Below the pieces are notes generated by a model, which was not told the DNA's origin, did not search any database, and saw nothing but the letters and a program-made list of their open reading frames with translations. This document shows, piece after piece, positions 37,472-45,205 of a DNA stretch of 64,000 nucleotides. Numbering within the stretch: position 1 is the first letter of the stretch; each line of letters starts with the position of its first letter. The position numbers and the translations under genes are program-made. Source of the stretch: Colwellia sp. C1TZA3 (GTDB taxonomy: Bacteria; Pseudomonadota; Gammaproteobacteria; Enterobacterales; Alteromonadaceae); contig NZ_VOLS01000019.1 in the NCBI RefSeq assembly GCF_007954265.1, forward strand, positions 1-64,000. Reading direction: 5' to 3'.

Positions 37472-37502
37472 AAGCCTCGATAGCAATATCGAGGCTTTTT
37501 TG
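37472..37502 (+). terminator. Terminator of rnpB
   Basis: AAGCCTCGATA-GCAA-TATCGAGGCTTTTTT, perfect 11-bp stem. A near copy occurs at 41877-41905. Confidence 0.9.
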
Positions 37503-37554
37503 TGGGTGAACACTTATTTGATAGATAGTTGATTAGATGGGTAGAGTTTAACGA

Positions 37555-37633
37555 ATACCAATTTGATTAATGATCTGATCATTTCACTTCACTTCACTTC
37601 ACTTGGTTAAAATAGCCCACTACTGCATTGTTT
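37555..37633 (+). repeat. Repeat family C, copy 1
   Basis: ATACCAATTTGATTAATGATCTGATCATTTCA..., then GGTTAAAATAGCCCACTAC. Related to 41950-42027 and, inverted, 63630-63701. Confidence 0.6.
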
Positions 37634-37813
37634 ATTTATTTAATAATTATCACAACGAGTTATTAAAATAAATGCCTTATATTTGGTCGTTTTTCCTGCG
37701 ATATCTTCATATGAAGCCTTGATTTGAAAGAGTTGGGCTTTTTCTATCCCAAAAGATAATATTTATTAGTACACTTATGCTTTAGTTATCAAACGGCATT
37801 AACAAGGTTTTTT

Positions 37814-38092
37814 ATGGTAGCAACAGCGCATGCACTTCACATATTGGTTAAGCACAAAGAAATAGCAGAAGGTATTATTGAGCAGTTAGGTAAAGGCGCT
37901 AAGTTTCAAACGTTAGCTAAAAAATATTCGTCATGTCCGTCTGGTAAAAAGGGTGGTGATTTAGGCGAGTTTAAACGAGGTCAAATGGTACCGCAGTTTG
38001 ATAAAATAGCCTTTAATGGCGCAATATTAAAGCCTCACCTCGTTAAAACTAAATTTGGTTGGCATGTCATTAAAGTACTGTACCGGACGTAA
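37814..38092 (+). CDS. ppiC: Parvulin-type peptidyl-prolyl isomerase (PpiC)
   Basis: 92 residues, a single free-standing parvulin domain without signal peptide: ALHILVKHKEIAEGI, FQTLAKKYSSCPSGKKGGDLG and the closing FGWHVIKVL. It matches E. coli PpiC in length. It catalyses cis-trans isomerisation of prolyl bonds in the cytoplasm. First gene after the duplicated rnpB end. Confidence 0.92.
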   Translation: MVATAHALHILVKHKEIAEGIIEQLGKGAKFQTLAKKYSSCPSGKKGGDLGEFKRGQMVPQFDKIAFNGAILKPHLVKTKFGWHVIKVLYRT

Positions 38093-38237
38093 TTTACAAC
38101 AATTTTTTGAGTACAGACTCTTTTCAAAATATCTTTCACAAGACATGGCAGTTCAAGGCTAACCGCGGTTATCTAATCTTAAAGCACTGACTCTAACAAG
38201 TTGGGACTTTTTTGCATCTACACTTTAAGGATTAATA

Positions 38238-38591
38238 ATGAATGAATTTGTTGGTAAGTGGCGCATCATCGATATGGAAGTTTGGTCACAAGACATGGTA
38301 GATTTAGTTGAAGAAGCTTATTTTCACTTTAATGAAGATGACCAAGGACAATTTACCTTTTGTGCAGTTGAAGGTGATATGGACATTGTTGTGAATACAC
38401 GAATACCCGAGTTAGAATTTTCATGGGAAGGCACTGATGATGCAAAGCATGTTAGTGGTAGAGGAAAAATTGAGTTTCTAAGCCCTTTTGAGGGTGAAGG
38501 TATTATTTATATTCATAACGGAGATAGATCAGCGTTTAGCATCAAACGAAAGGAACAATCTGTGCCTGATAACGTTGTGAAATTTAGGTAG
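38238..38591 (+). CDS. Hypothetical protein
   Basis: 117 residues, acidic, cytoplasmic, with a beta-rich pattern: MNEFVGKWRIIDMEVWSQD, then FTFCAVEGDMDIVV and ISFEG-type turns near the end (FEGEGIIYIHNGDRS). The fold may be a small barrel, as such proteins commonly start with GxWxI. Proteins like this are frequent in mobile and cassette-borne DNA, which fits its location. AAGGATTAATA precedes the ATG. I do not recognise a function. Confidence 0.65.
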   Translation: MNEFVGKWRIIDMEVWSQDMVDLVEEAYFHFNEDDQGQFTFCAVEGDMDIVVNTRIPELEFSWEGTDDAKHVSGRGKIEFLSPFEGEGIIYIHNGDRSAFSIKRKEQSVPDNVVKFR

Positions 38592-39506
38592 TTTAATGGC
38601 AGCTAAGCTTAGCTAAAGCGAAAAACTCGTTACCCCTGACGTCAGCTTCAAGCTTTTGATAGTCTGCCTATCCTAAATCCTATATGGGTATTAATAATAG
38701 GCAGTTATACCCGTTCCATTAAGTTTGTGATCTTGTTGTGCGCAGGAAAAATAACTCAAGGTAAGGCGCTCGATTGAGCAATAGCGGGCTATTGGGAGTG
38801 AGAGCAACACAGCATTGAGCTATTTTAACTAGTACAAGTGAGCAATAACTTAATGGGATTGGTATTACACAGATTTTGTTACAGGGTCTACTTAACTGGT
38901 TCAGATCATGTGCCTGCTTTATACGAATATCAAGCTCTAAACACTTTTAATGTTTCCCGTTTTGCTTTTAATGTTGTAGGTACTGCTAAGCTGATAAACG
39001 AATACTCAGGGCTTGCTCTAAACTGCTGGCTATACTGCTTTTGAAGAGCTTAATATTCTGATTAATAAATTCATATTTCAGAGGTGATTAATGGTTTCTC
39101 AAGTCAGTGGTTATAAATATTACTTTTTAACTTTATTTCACTAAAGTAGATATTAAAACTGTATTTTTTGTTTTTAATTCAGCGCGAACTAAGTCTAAAA
39201 CAAGACAAGGACATGGCACGTTACGTGATTTTTTAAATGACACGAATATGAAGGGTTTTGTTTTTAATTTACTGTTTTATAAGGATATTTTATGTTCTAT
39301 TCGTATGTGATGTACCATGCGACGGCTCACATTTCTCAATACTCACTTTCGACAAGCAGTGTGAAGTTTGAAAAGGGAGGGGATTGCTGATAACGTACTA
39401 ATATTATTAATAAAAAAGTGTGTTTTTCCTCACTTAATTTCGAATTTTATTTTGTATTAAACCGAAGTGCGCATTAATACGCTGTTAGCACTATAAGGAG
39501 TTTCAG
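38592..39506. other. Non-coding accessory stretch with one family A copy
   Basis: Beyond the A repeat at 38707-38865 no supported gene is visible. Short frames at 38838-39044 begin inside the repeat and lack a ribosome-binding site. Several AT-rich hairpins are present near 39405-39430. Confidence 0.4.
38707..38865 (+). repeat. Repeat family A, copy 4 (159 bp)
   Basis: ATACCCGTTCCATTAAG ... GGATTGGTAT, 159 bp, with a few point differences (AGCGGGCT, GCATTGAGC). Confidence 0.9.
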
Positions 39507-40025
39507 TTGAGTTTGGGAAATCAAATTACAGGTAAGTTAAATAGCATTGAGGATTTTATTGAAAAATCTTCAATTTACTTATTTCCTCTGAAGATATTAG
39601 GTTGGATAGTCTTGCTTGTAGCCTTGATTATTACTAATTTTATAGCAATTGGTAAATGGCCTGTATCCGCCCTATCTAAAAGACTTAGTAAAAGAGAGTT
39701 AGCTTTAGGCGATCCCATTAATATAACTGCTGATAATGAACTTCAGAAAATAGTTTCTGAACAAGCTACTGTGTTGGTAGATTTTTGGGCGGAGTGGTGC
39801 GGTCCTTGCCTTTTAATGAACAATACCATAAATACCATAGCGCAAGAATATGCAGAAAGGGTGGTGGTTGTTAAAGTTGATGTGTCCTTAAACTCAACGC
39901 TAAGTAAGTTATACGCAGTAAGAAGCTTACCTACTGTTATAGTATTTAAAAATGGTGATGAAATAATTAGAAAAAGTGGCTCATTAACAAAACGTCAGCT
40001 GATGGAGCTAATCGGACAAAAATAG
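39507..40025 (+). CDS. Membrane-tethered thioredoxin-like protein
   Basis: 172 residues from a TTG start with AAGGAG six bases upstream. An N-terminal helix pair including one membrane span (ILGWIVLLVALIITNFIAI, about 30-48) precedes a thioredoxin fold with the active site WAEWCGPC near residue 93 and the cis-proline in LPTVIVF. The soluble domain should face the cytoplasm or periplasm depending on topology; the positive residues after the span (KRLSKRELA) favour a cytoplasmic C-terminus. It is probably a thiol-disulfide oxidoreductase or chaperone. It lies in accessory DNA, followed directly by a broken toxin gene. Confidence 0.8.
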   Translation: MSLGNQITGKLNSIEDFIEKSSIYLFPLKILGWIVLLVALIITNFIAIGKWPVSALSKRLSKRELALGDPINITADNELQKIVSEQATVLVDFWAEWCGPCLLMNNTINTIAQEYAERVVVVKVDVSLNSTLSKLYAVRSLPTVIVFKNGDEIIRKSGSLTKRQLMELIGQK

Positions 40026-40047
40026 TGCTAGCAAGCGCTTTAAACGG

Positions 40048-40236
40048 AAAATAACAGCAGCTAAATTTATTGCTCTTGATAAGCCATCTGCCGCTGATAA
40101 ATGGGTGAATGATGTATTTAATCAAACAGATTTACTTGGATCTCAACCTGAAATGGGCTGTGCGGTTCCTGTGTTATTAGGTTCAAGTTACCGAGAAATA
40201 ATATTTGCTAGCTATCGTATTGTCTATAAAATTTAA
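40048..40236 (+). pseudogene. ParE/RelE-family toxin remnant, 5' end missing
   Basis: The frame KITAAKFIALDKPSAADKWV, then LLGSQPEMGCAVPV and SSYREIIFASYRIVYKI-stop matches the C-terminal two-thirds of ParE-type ribosome/gyrase toxins (xPEMGxxVPE...YREI...YRIxY). There is no start codon and about 30 N-terminal residues are missing; the upstream DNA is the end of the thioredoxin gene. No partner antitoxin is visible beside it. Confidence 0.7.
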
Positions 40237-40339
40237 AATGAGATTAAAATTTTAATATTATGAAATAGTCGTCAGCTGTTGGGTTCAGGTGATATTGCGC
40301 TATAAGCTATTTAATAGAATAAAAATCAGTTGGCTGTTT

Positions 40340-40601
40340 TCATTCCTCAACATTATAGCTAACTAATTTTTGCCGATTAACAGGGCGATATATGCCGTAA
40401 TAGTATCGGAGTTGTGCAATTAGAATAGTGCTATCTTGGTATTTATAAACGAGTCTCTGTTCATCGTTTATTCTTCGAGACCAATACCCTGATAATCCGT
40501 GCTTCAAAGGCTCTGGTATTAATACGTTTCAGTATTTTTTTGTCAGTGGTTTGCCAATAGAGATACTGTTCCCAAGCTTTTTTTGCAAATGTTAATTTCA
40601 T
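40340..40601 (-). pseudogene. YoeB toxin gene, disrupted by a deletion/frameshift
   Basis: The start MKLTFAKKAWEQYLYWQTTD and KKILKRIN agree with YoeB. After about 28 codons the similarity jumps to another frame, PEPLKHGLSGYWSRRINDEQ followed by RLVYKYQD and LIAQLRYYY, with the DIRRTPFEGIGK region missing. The ATG overlaps the antitoxin stop (ATGA). The catalytic C-terminal His/Tyr region is out of frame, so no functional toxin is expected. Confidence 0.75.
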
Positions 40602-40870
40602 TCAATAAGATCCCTGTCAGTGCCATTACCTGCTTCAAGTTCGGCAATAGAGTTTAAAAGGCTTTTAGCATTTGCTGGAGATCTAAGTAAATAAGTAGTT
40701 TCTTGCATGGCGTTATAATCTTCTAACGACAGCATTACTACTGGAGCTTCACTTTTACGGGTAATAATAATTGGTGCGTGATCATTACAGACATGCGCCA
40801 TTGTACTTGCTAAATTTGCTCTAGCGGCTGTATAACTTATTGCATCCATGTGTAATTCCAAAGTATTCAT
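40598..40870 (-). CDS. yefM: YefM-family antitoxin
   Basis: 90 residues, or 83 from the second Met. MDAISYTAARANLASTM, ITRKSEAPVVMLSLEDYNAM and YLLRSPANAKSLLNSI are diagnostic of the YefM (Phd fold) antitoxin. It would bind and repress its own promoter and neutralise YoeB; the toxin next to it is broken. Reverse orientation relative to the adjacent attC site is a common arrangement for toxin-antitoxin cassettes. Confidence 0.9.
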   Translation of the reverse strand: MNTLELHMDAISYTAARANLASTMAHVCNDHAPIIITRKSEAPVVMLSLEDYNAMQETTYLLRSPANAKSLLNSIAELEAGNGTDRDLIE

Positions 40871-40903
40871 GTACGTTTATTGGTACAGGTGTAGCGCCTC
40901 GGC

Positions 40904-40999
40904 ATATAAGTTACTCAAAAGGACAAATAACAGTTGGTTTTTGCTCCTTCGTCGCTTATTTTAACCCACTGTTATTTGTCTCTTAGTGAGGCGTTATAT
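40904..40999 (+). other. Integron-type attC site 1
   Basis: R''-like ATATAAG (40904-40910), inner arms CAAATAACAGT / ACTGTTATTTG with one asymmetric base, central GCTCCTTCGTCGC, and R' GTTATAT (40993-40999) after GAGGC. The layout and central sequence match attC sites of marine gammaproteobacterial integrons. It would close the cassette holding the yefM/yoeB pair. Confidence 0.75.
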
Positions 41000-41023
41000 T
41001 TTTTTTAATGTTGGAGTATCCGA

Positions 41024-41404
41024 ATGGCTCAAGGCAACAATAAGAAATTACTAACCAAGAAGGTTCGTAAAGGTGATAAAGGTTATCCAATAGCAACGAT
41101 TGCTTTTTATGGCCCAAACAATGATCTTGCAACAAAAGTCGTTTGCGCAATAATAAGCCATGAAGATGCAGAAGCTGAACCAATGAAAAAGTGGTTTTCT
41201 TCATCGGACTTAAGAAAATCAGAACAGGTTATCAGTGAAATATTACGTTTCATTGATGAAAACAGAGTGAAATCCGTTAGTATGATACAGGAGATAATAG
41301 GCTGCCCTCATGAAGAAGGAATTGATTATCCTGAAGATGGTTATTGCCCTGAATGCAACTATTGGAAAGGCCGTGATAGATTCAGTGGTGAGGTGGTGCA
41401 TTAA
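41024..41404 (+). CDS. Cassette-borne hypothetical protein with Cys/His C-terminus
   Basis: 126 residues. GGAG eight bases before the ATG. N-terminal half basic (KKLLTKKVRKGDKGYP) then an alpha/beta segment (TIAFYGPNNDLATKVVCAII). The C-terminal 40 residues contain GCPHEEGIDYPEDGYCPECNYW, a CxH...CxxC arrangement that probably binds zinc. It is flanked on both sides by attC sites 24 bp before and directly after, so it is the single gene of an integron cassette of about 504 bp (40994-41497). Similar proteins are, to my recollection, common in cassettes; the function is unknown. Confidence 0.8.
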   Translation: MAQGNNKKLLTKKVRKGDKGYPIATIAFYGPNNDLATKVVCAIISHEDAEAEPMKKWFSSSDLRKSEQVISEILRFIDENRVKSVSMIQEIIGCPHEEGIDYPEDGYCPECNYWKGRDRFSGEVVH

Positions 41405-41406
41405 AA

Positions 41407-41503
41407 ATATAAGTCACTTAAAAGGAAAAAGTAACAGTTGGCTATTTGCTCCTTCGTCGCTATTTTCAGCAACTATTATTTGTCTCTTAATGAGGCGTTA
41501 TCA
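41407..41503 (+). other. Integron-type attC site 2
   Basis: R''-like ATATAAG (41407-41413), arms with AACAGTTGGCT / AGCAACTATT, the same GCTCCTTCGTCGC core as site 1, and R' GTTATCA (41497-41503) after TGAGGC. Its R'' complements the first bases (TTATAT) of the cassette it closes, as expected of a cassette that was once a circle. Confidence 0.75.
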
Positions 41504-41569
41504 ATAAAAATCTAATCCAATGTATTGCTTACAATATATTTGTTAATGTCTCGAATATGGCAAAAGCTG

Positions 41570-41734
41570 CCGTTTAGAAATTTAATATCAACGGCAGCTA
41601 TGAGCCTTGAATTCAACCAGTGGATGCAATACAGGTTAAATTTCTCTGCTGGTGTTTCATATTCTAATACTGATAACGACAGAAAATTGCTTACAGTCGC
41701 CATTACAGGAATTAAACCTAATGTTAGCTTCTAG
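41570..41734 (+). pseudogene. Possible 3' fragment of an outer-membrane beta-barrel gene
   Basis: The frame MSLEFNQWMQYRLNFSAGVS, then NDRKLLTVAITGIKP and ending NVSF-stop has the alternating pattern and terminal Phe of an outer-membrane barrel C-terminus. No start or upstream part exists. Low certainty because it is only about 50 residues. Confidence 0.3.
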
Positions 41735-41876
41735 TGATTAGCAGACCTAAAGATAACCTGATTTTCGATATCTGAGATGAAAAATTTAAGACGTTATGAA
41801 TGAAAAGCCTGTAAATCGATAAATTAAAAATTATTATAAAATCTGGTTTATGCGTCAGCTTAACTATTTTACAATC

Positions 41877-41905
41877 AGCCTCGATAGCAATATTGAGGCT
41901 TTTTT
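41877..41905 (+). terminator. Duplicate of the rnpB terminator
   Basis: AGCCTCGATA-GCAA-TATTGAGGCTTTTTT: as at 37472 with one G-T pair. Confidence 0.75.
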
Positions 41906-41949
41906 GTCGGTAAACACTTACTTGAGACATACTTGAGACATAGTCGATT

Positions 41950-42027
41950 AGATTGGTATAATACCAATTTCACTAATTTCCTGATCACTTCACCTGGTTA
42001 AAATAACCCACTACGGCGTTATTTATA
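41950..42027 (+). repeat. Repeat family C, copy 2
   Basis: ATACCAATTTCACTAATTTCC ... GGTTAAAATAACCCACTAC; lacks the CACTT expansion seen in copy 1. Confidence 0.6.
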
Positions 42028-42267
42028 CCTGTACCTTGAAGTGGCGCGGGTATATGGGTCTAAACACAGTAATATCTGGCAAATAAATTTTGCATATAGA
42101 ACAAATTGGCAGCCAGTCTTTTTTGATTTTAATATTACTGGTTGCTGGCTTAATTTTGCTAATGTTTTTTGTTAATCTTATCGCCCCCCTCGCTGTAAAT
42201 ACCAGGGAGGTTGCATTAAACACCACAAAGGTAGAAAAGTTAACATGCCCAACAAAGCAATTTTACT

Positions 42268-43614
42268 ATGACAGAAAAACGCAACGAGCGGAAAGTACCG
42301 TCCGGAAGAATTGCTCGCTTCGCTAAACTTGGTGGTTTGGCCTCAGCTGTGGCCGGCAATATTGTTAAAGGCGCTACAAAACAAATGCTCAGTGGTCAGC
42401 GGCCATCATTAACTCAGTCCTTACTTAATATCGACAATGCTGTATCTATCACCAAGCGTCTAGCACATATGCGCGGCGCAGCCATGAAACTGGGTCAACT
42501 ACTCTCCATGGATGCAGGTGAATTACTGCCGGTTGAATGGGAACCCATTCTTTCACGGCTGCGCCAAGAAGCTGACCCCATGCCTAAGGCGCAATTACTC
42601 AAAACCCTAGAAGCGTCTTGGTCAAAAGATTGGCATCAACAATTTAGTTATTTTTCATTTGCCCCTATTGCGTCGGCAAGCATAGGTCAGGTTCACAGAG
42701 CAACACTAAAAGATGGTCGTCAGCTGGCGATTAAAGTCCAATACCCGGGCGTAAGAGAAAGCATTGACAGTGACATTGATAACGTCATGAGTTTACTAAA
42801 ACTGAGCAATGTATTACCTAAACATATCGATTTGACTAGCTTGCTCGCGGAAGCAAAAGTACAACTTAAAAATGAAGCTAATTATTTGCAGGAGGCCGAA
42901 TTTCTTAAGACTTATCGGGCAAATCTGTGCGACGACCCTCGTTTTATTGTGCCCTTTGTCGTTGACGAGCTGACTGACCAAAATGTACTTGCGATGGAAT
43001 ACATTGAAGGCTCTCCTATCACTGATATTAGTACCATGAGTACTGATATTGTCGATCGAGTATGTAGCCAGTTAATGCACTTAACCTACCAAGAGCTGTT
43101 CACCGATAAACTCATGCAAAGTGACCCCAACTTTGCCAATTTTTTGTATCAAAGCGATACACAAAAAATAGTGTTACTCGATTTCGGCGCTTGCCGGCAG
43201 ATTTCTCAGCAGACCTCAGTGCATTATCTCGCTATGGCTGATGCTATGCAGCGCCAAAATACTAACGACATGCGTTCAGCCCTGTATTCGCTTGGTTTAG
43301 TTGACAATAATATGAGTGCTGTGGCTATCGATACTGTGCTAAAGGCGTGTTTTGAAGCTAGTGATTGCTTGCAAAGTGATACGGGCTATAACTTAAAAAA
43401 ACAACAGCTCATTAAGCGTATTCAAGAGGTAACTATGCCCTTAATTACTGATAAAACAGCCGCAGCATCTCCTATATTTGAGGTTGCATTAGTGAATCGT
43501 AAAGTGACAGGCATGATATTGCTAGCCAATAAGTTAGGTGCAACACTGGATTTTAAAGGTGCACTTGCTCCTTACTTAATGGCAAGTGCAAAGCAACCGA
43601 ACGATGAAACATGA
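42268..43614 (+). CDS. ABC1/COQ8/UbiB-family protein kinase-like protein
   Basis: 448 residues. The family KxGQ motif is in MRGAAMKLGQLLSM near residue 75; AIKVQYPGV carries the ATP-binding Lys, and SDPNFANFLYQ, then LLDFGACRQ give the catalytic and metal-binding Asp positions. The layout resembles COQ8/ADCK-type ATPases more than E. coli UbiB (no C-terminal membrane helices). Known members support ubiquinone synthesis. A frame open upstream to 42090 is not similar to the family. Just outside the duplicated rnpB end. Confidence 0.88.
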   Translation: MTEKRNERKVPSGRIARFAKLGGLASAVAGNIVKGATKQMLSGQRPSLTQSLLNIDNAVSITKRLAHMRGAAMKLGQLLSMDAGELLPVEWEPILSRLRQEADPMPKAQLLKTLEASWSKDWHQQFSYFSFAPIASASIGQVHRATLKDGRQLAIKVQYPGVRESIDSDIDNVMSLLKLSNVLPKHIDLTSLLAEAKVQLKNEANYLQEAEFLKTYRANLCDDPRFIVPFVVDELTDQNVLAMEYIEGSPITDISTMSTDIVDRVCSQLMHLTYQELFTDKLMQSDPNFANFLYQSDTQKIVLLDFGACRQISQQTSVHYLAMADAMQRQNTNDMRSALYSLGLVDNNMSAVAIDTVLKACFEASDCLQSDTGYNLKKQQLIKRIQEVTMPLITDKTAAASPIFEVALVNRKVTGMILLANKLGATLDFKGALAPYLMASAKQPNDET

Positions 43615-43869
43615 CACAAAGTTGGCTGTTCAAAACGGAACCTGACGCTTTTTAAATGCTTTTAAATTATTCATCTTTTGTTGAGCTAACACATAAGTCA
43701 GCTCAACTATTTTAGTCCTAAATATGTCGACACATTTAGGCTTAAAAGTGTCACGGTGCTCTACTTAAGTTTGGTAATAAAAACACCCAATCGAGTGTGA
43801 AAAAAGGCCAGAAGCTTAAGCCACAGGCCTTCATTAAAAACGGTCAATATATGCCCGAACAGGGCACTC
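43615..43869. other. Intergenic, no gene seen
   Basis: AAGGCC ... GGCCTT (about 43805-43834) is a weak stem that could end the ABC1 transcript. No coding frame stands out before the B repeat. Confidence 0.35.
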
Positions 43870-44031
43870 ATACCAATTTGATTAATTAAGTGATCTACTT
43901 TTTCATGAGGAAAAATGGATAAATACGAGGCATAAAATTTAGTCAGTAGTTATTATACTTATAAATTTTATAACGCTGTAGTTATTCATTTTAACCATTA
44001 AAAATGAGCAGGTAATTAATCAACTTGGTAT
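43870..44031 (+). repeat. Repeat family B, copy 4 (162 bp)
   Basis: ATACCAATTTGATTAATTAA ... CAACTTGGTAT, 162 bp, intact. Confidence 0.9.
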
Positions 44032-44146
44032 TACTAGTCATCAAATCTATACACAATATTTCGCAACATTACCCATACACGATAAGCCGATTATCAGCTA
44101 ACTAACTCTAAACCTCTGTATTTAGATAAACATGATAATCCGACTT

Positions 44147-44365
44147 TTACAATTGGGCTAATGCTAGTTTTATGGTGGGGGATAATTGTGAACCATCGCT
44201 ATCAGCATACTTTGTTATGTTTGCTTTCATTGAACGTGCCCAAAATTTCTTTACGTGATTAGCAACTATTTTAGCCGTTTCTTCGTCAGTTTTTTTGTAA
44301 TTATTATTATTAGCAATTTGGTTGAGCATACTAACTAGATTGTCAATTTGAGAACTACTCATCAC
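44147..44365 (-). CDS. fdsD: Formate dehydrogenase delta subunit
   Basis: 72 residues; matches the FdsD family (LVSMLNQIANN, ETAKIVANHVKKFWARSMK, and the tail LSPTIKLALAQL). In NAD-dependent molybdenum formate dehydrogenases this small protein is needed for assembly or activity. It is the last gene of the fds operon, 19 bp after fdhD. An acidic, helical, cytoplasmic protein. Confidence 0.88.
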   Translation of the reverse strand: MMSSSQIDNLVSMLNQIANNNNYKKTDEETAKIVANHVKKFWARSMKANITKYADSDGSQLSPTIKLALAQL

Positions 44366-44384
44366 TATTTTCCTATTTATTTAT

Positions 44385-45203
44385 TTATTTATCGAATTTG
44401 GTATAGAAAGTATGTCGACCAGGGCGAGCAAAGCCAATTAAATTAAGTTTAGCTTGGTTTGCCAGGGTTATTGCTAACCTAGTGGGCGCTGAAACCGCGA
44501 CTAATGTGGCGATATTAACGCTAGTTACTTTTTGTACCATCTCATAACTTGCTCTGCTTGAAATGACAACAAAGCCGCTTTGGGTGTTGATGTTACGCAG
44601 CGCTAAGCTGCCAATTAATTTGTCTAAAGCATTGTGCCGACCGACATCTTCACACAAGAGGGTAATCTTGCCAGTACCGTCACACCATGCTGCACCATGC
44701 ACTGCACCGGTTAATGCTTGTAATTTTTGATGCTCACTTAACTGTGACAGTGCATATTGAATGACTTGGGATGAGGGTAGCGCTTGTGGCGTTACATCCT
44801 TAATTGGCCGAATCGCTGTCTCCAGTGATTCACTACCACATAAACCACAGCCGGTGCGGCCAGTAAGGTTACGTCGGTGTGATTTTAAAGACATCATACG
44901 TTCAGAGCTAATCTCAATACGTACTTCTATGCCTTTTTCACTGGCTACCAGCTCAATATCATACATTTCAGCGGCATTATTAATAATGCCTTCAGACAAA
45001 CTAAAGCCTAAAGAAAACTCATGTAAATTGGCTGGTGAGGCCATCATAACCGCGTGAGAAATGCCATTATAAACCATGGCAATAGGCACTTCTTCTGCGA
45101 TACAGTCAAGTTTTTCTTGCTCTTGCCCACTACTTTGCTGCCAATAGTGAACAGGTAGTGTTAAATAACTCGCTTGCAATTTTGGTTCGTCTTCCAATGT
45201 CAA
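44385..45203 (-). CDS. fdhD: Formate dehydrogenase accessory sulfurtransferase FdhD (FdsC)
   Basis: 272 residues. The key Cys pair is in RTGCGLCGSESL near residue 120; further blocks are ICEDVGRHNALDKLIG-type (LLCEDVGRHNALDKL) and the SRASYEMVQK segment. FdhD passes sulfur to the molybdenum cofactor before insertion into formate dehydrogenase. It lies 2 bp after fdsA, so the two are translated together. Confidence 0.94.
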   Translation of the reverse strand: MTLEDEPKLQASYLTLPVHYWQQSSGQEQEKLDCIAEEVPIAMVYNGISHAVMMASPANLHEFSLGFSLSEGIINNAAEMYDIELVASEKGIEVRIEISSERMMSLKSHRRNLTGRTGCGLCGSESLETAIRPIKDVTPQALPSSQVIQYALSQLSEHQKLQALTGAVHGAAWCDGTGKITLLCEDVGRHNALDKLIGSLALRNINTQSGFVVISSRASYEMVQKVTSVNIATLVAVSAPTRLAITLANQAKLNLIGFARPGRHTFYTKFDK

Positions 45204-45205
45204 AC

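Larger units (their letters stand above)
37432..37633 (+). repeat. Direct repeat, left copy: rnpB 3' end, terminator and family C repeat
   Basis: Aligns with 41836-42027 through the last ~30 bases of rnpB (TATGCGTCA...CAACTATTTTACAAT), the terminator hairpin, GTGAACACTTATTTGA, and repeat C. Roughly four in five bases agree by eye. A (CACTT)n run at about 37582-37603 is expanded relative to the right copy. Confidence 0.8.
41836..42027 (+). repeat. Direct repeat, right copy: rnpB 3' end, terminator and family C repeat
   Basis: Corresponds to 37432-37633. It keeps TTTATGCGTCA, AACTATTTTACAAT, the hairpin (41877-41905), the AAACACTTACTTGA segment (with an extra tandem TTGAGACATA) and the C repeat (41950-42027). 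It contains no more of rnpB than the last ~30 bases. Confidence 0.8.

Noticed and set aside
38838-39044. 68-residue frame
   Set aside because: It begins inside a family A repeat and has no start signal or family similarity.
39470-39500. Third attC site before the thioredoxin gene (ACGCTGTTAGCAC)
   Set aside because: A GTTAGCA box is present but I could not find a matching left arm or the GCTCCTTCGTCGC core.
42090-42326. 78-residue frame with a hydrophobic helix before the ABC1 kinase
   Set aside because: It starts at TTG without a ribosome-binding site and overlaps the kinase start by about 60 bp. A real small membrane protein is possible but unsupported.
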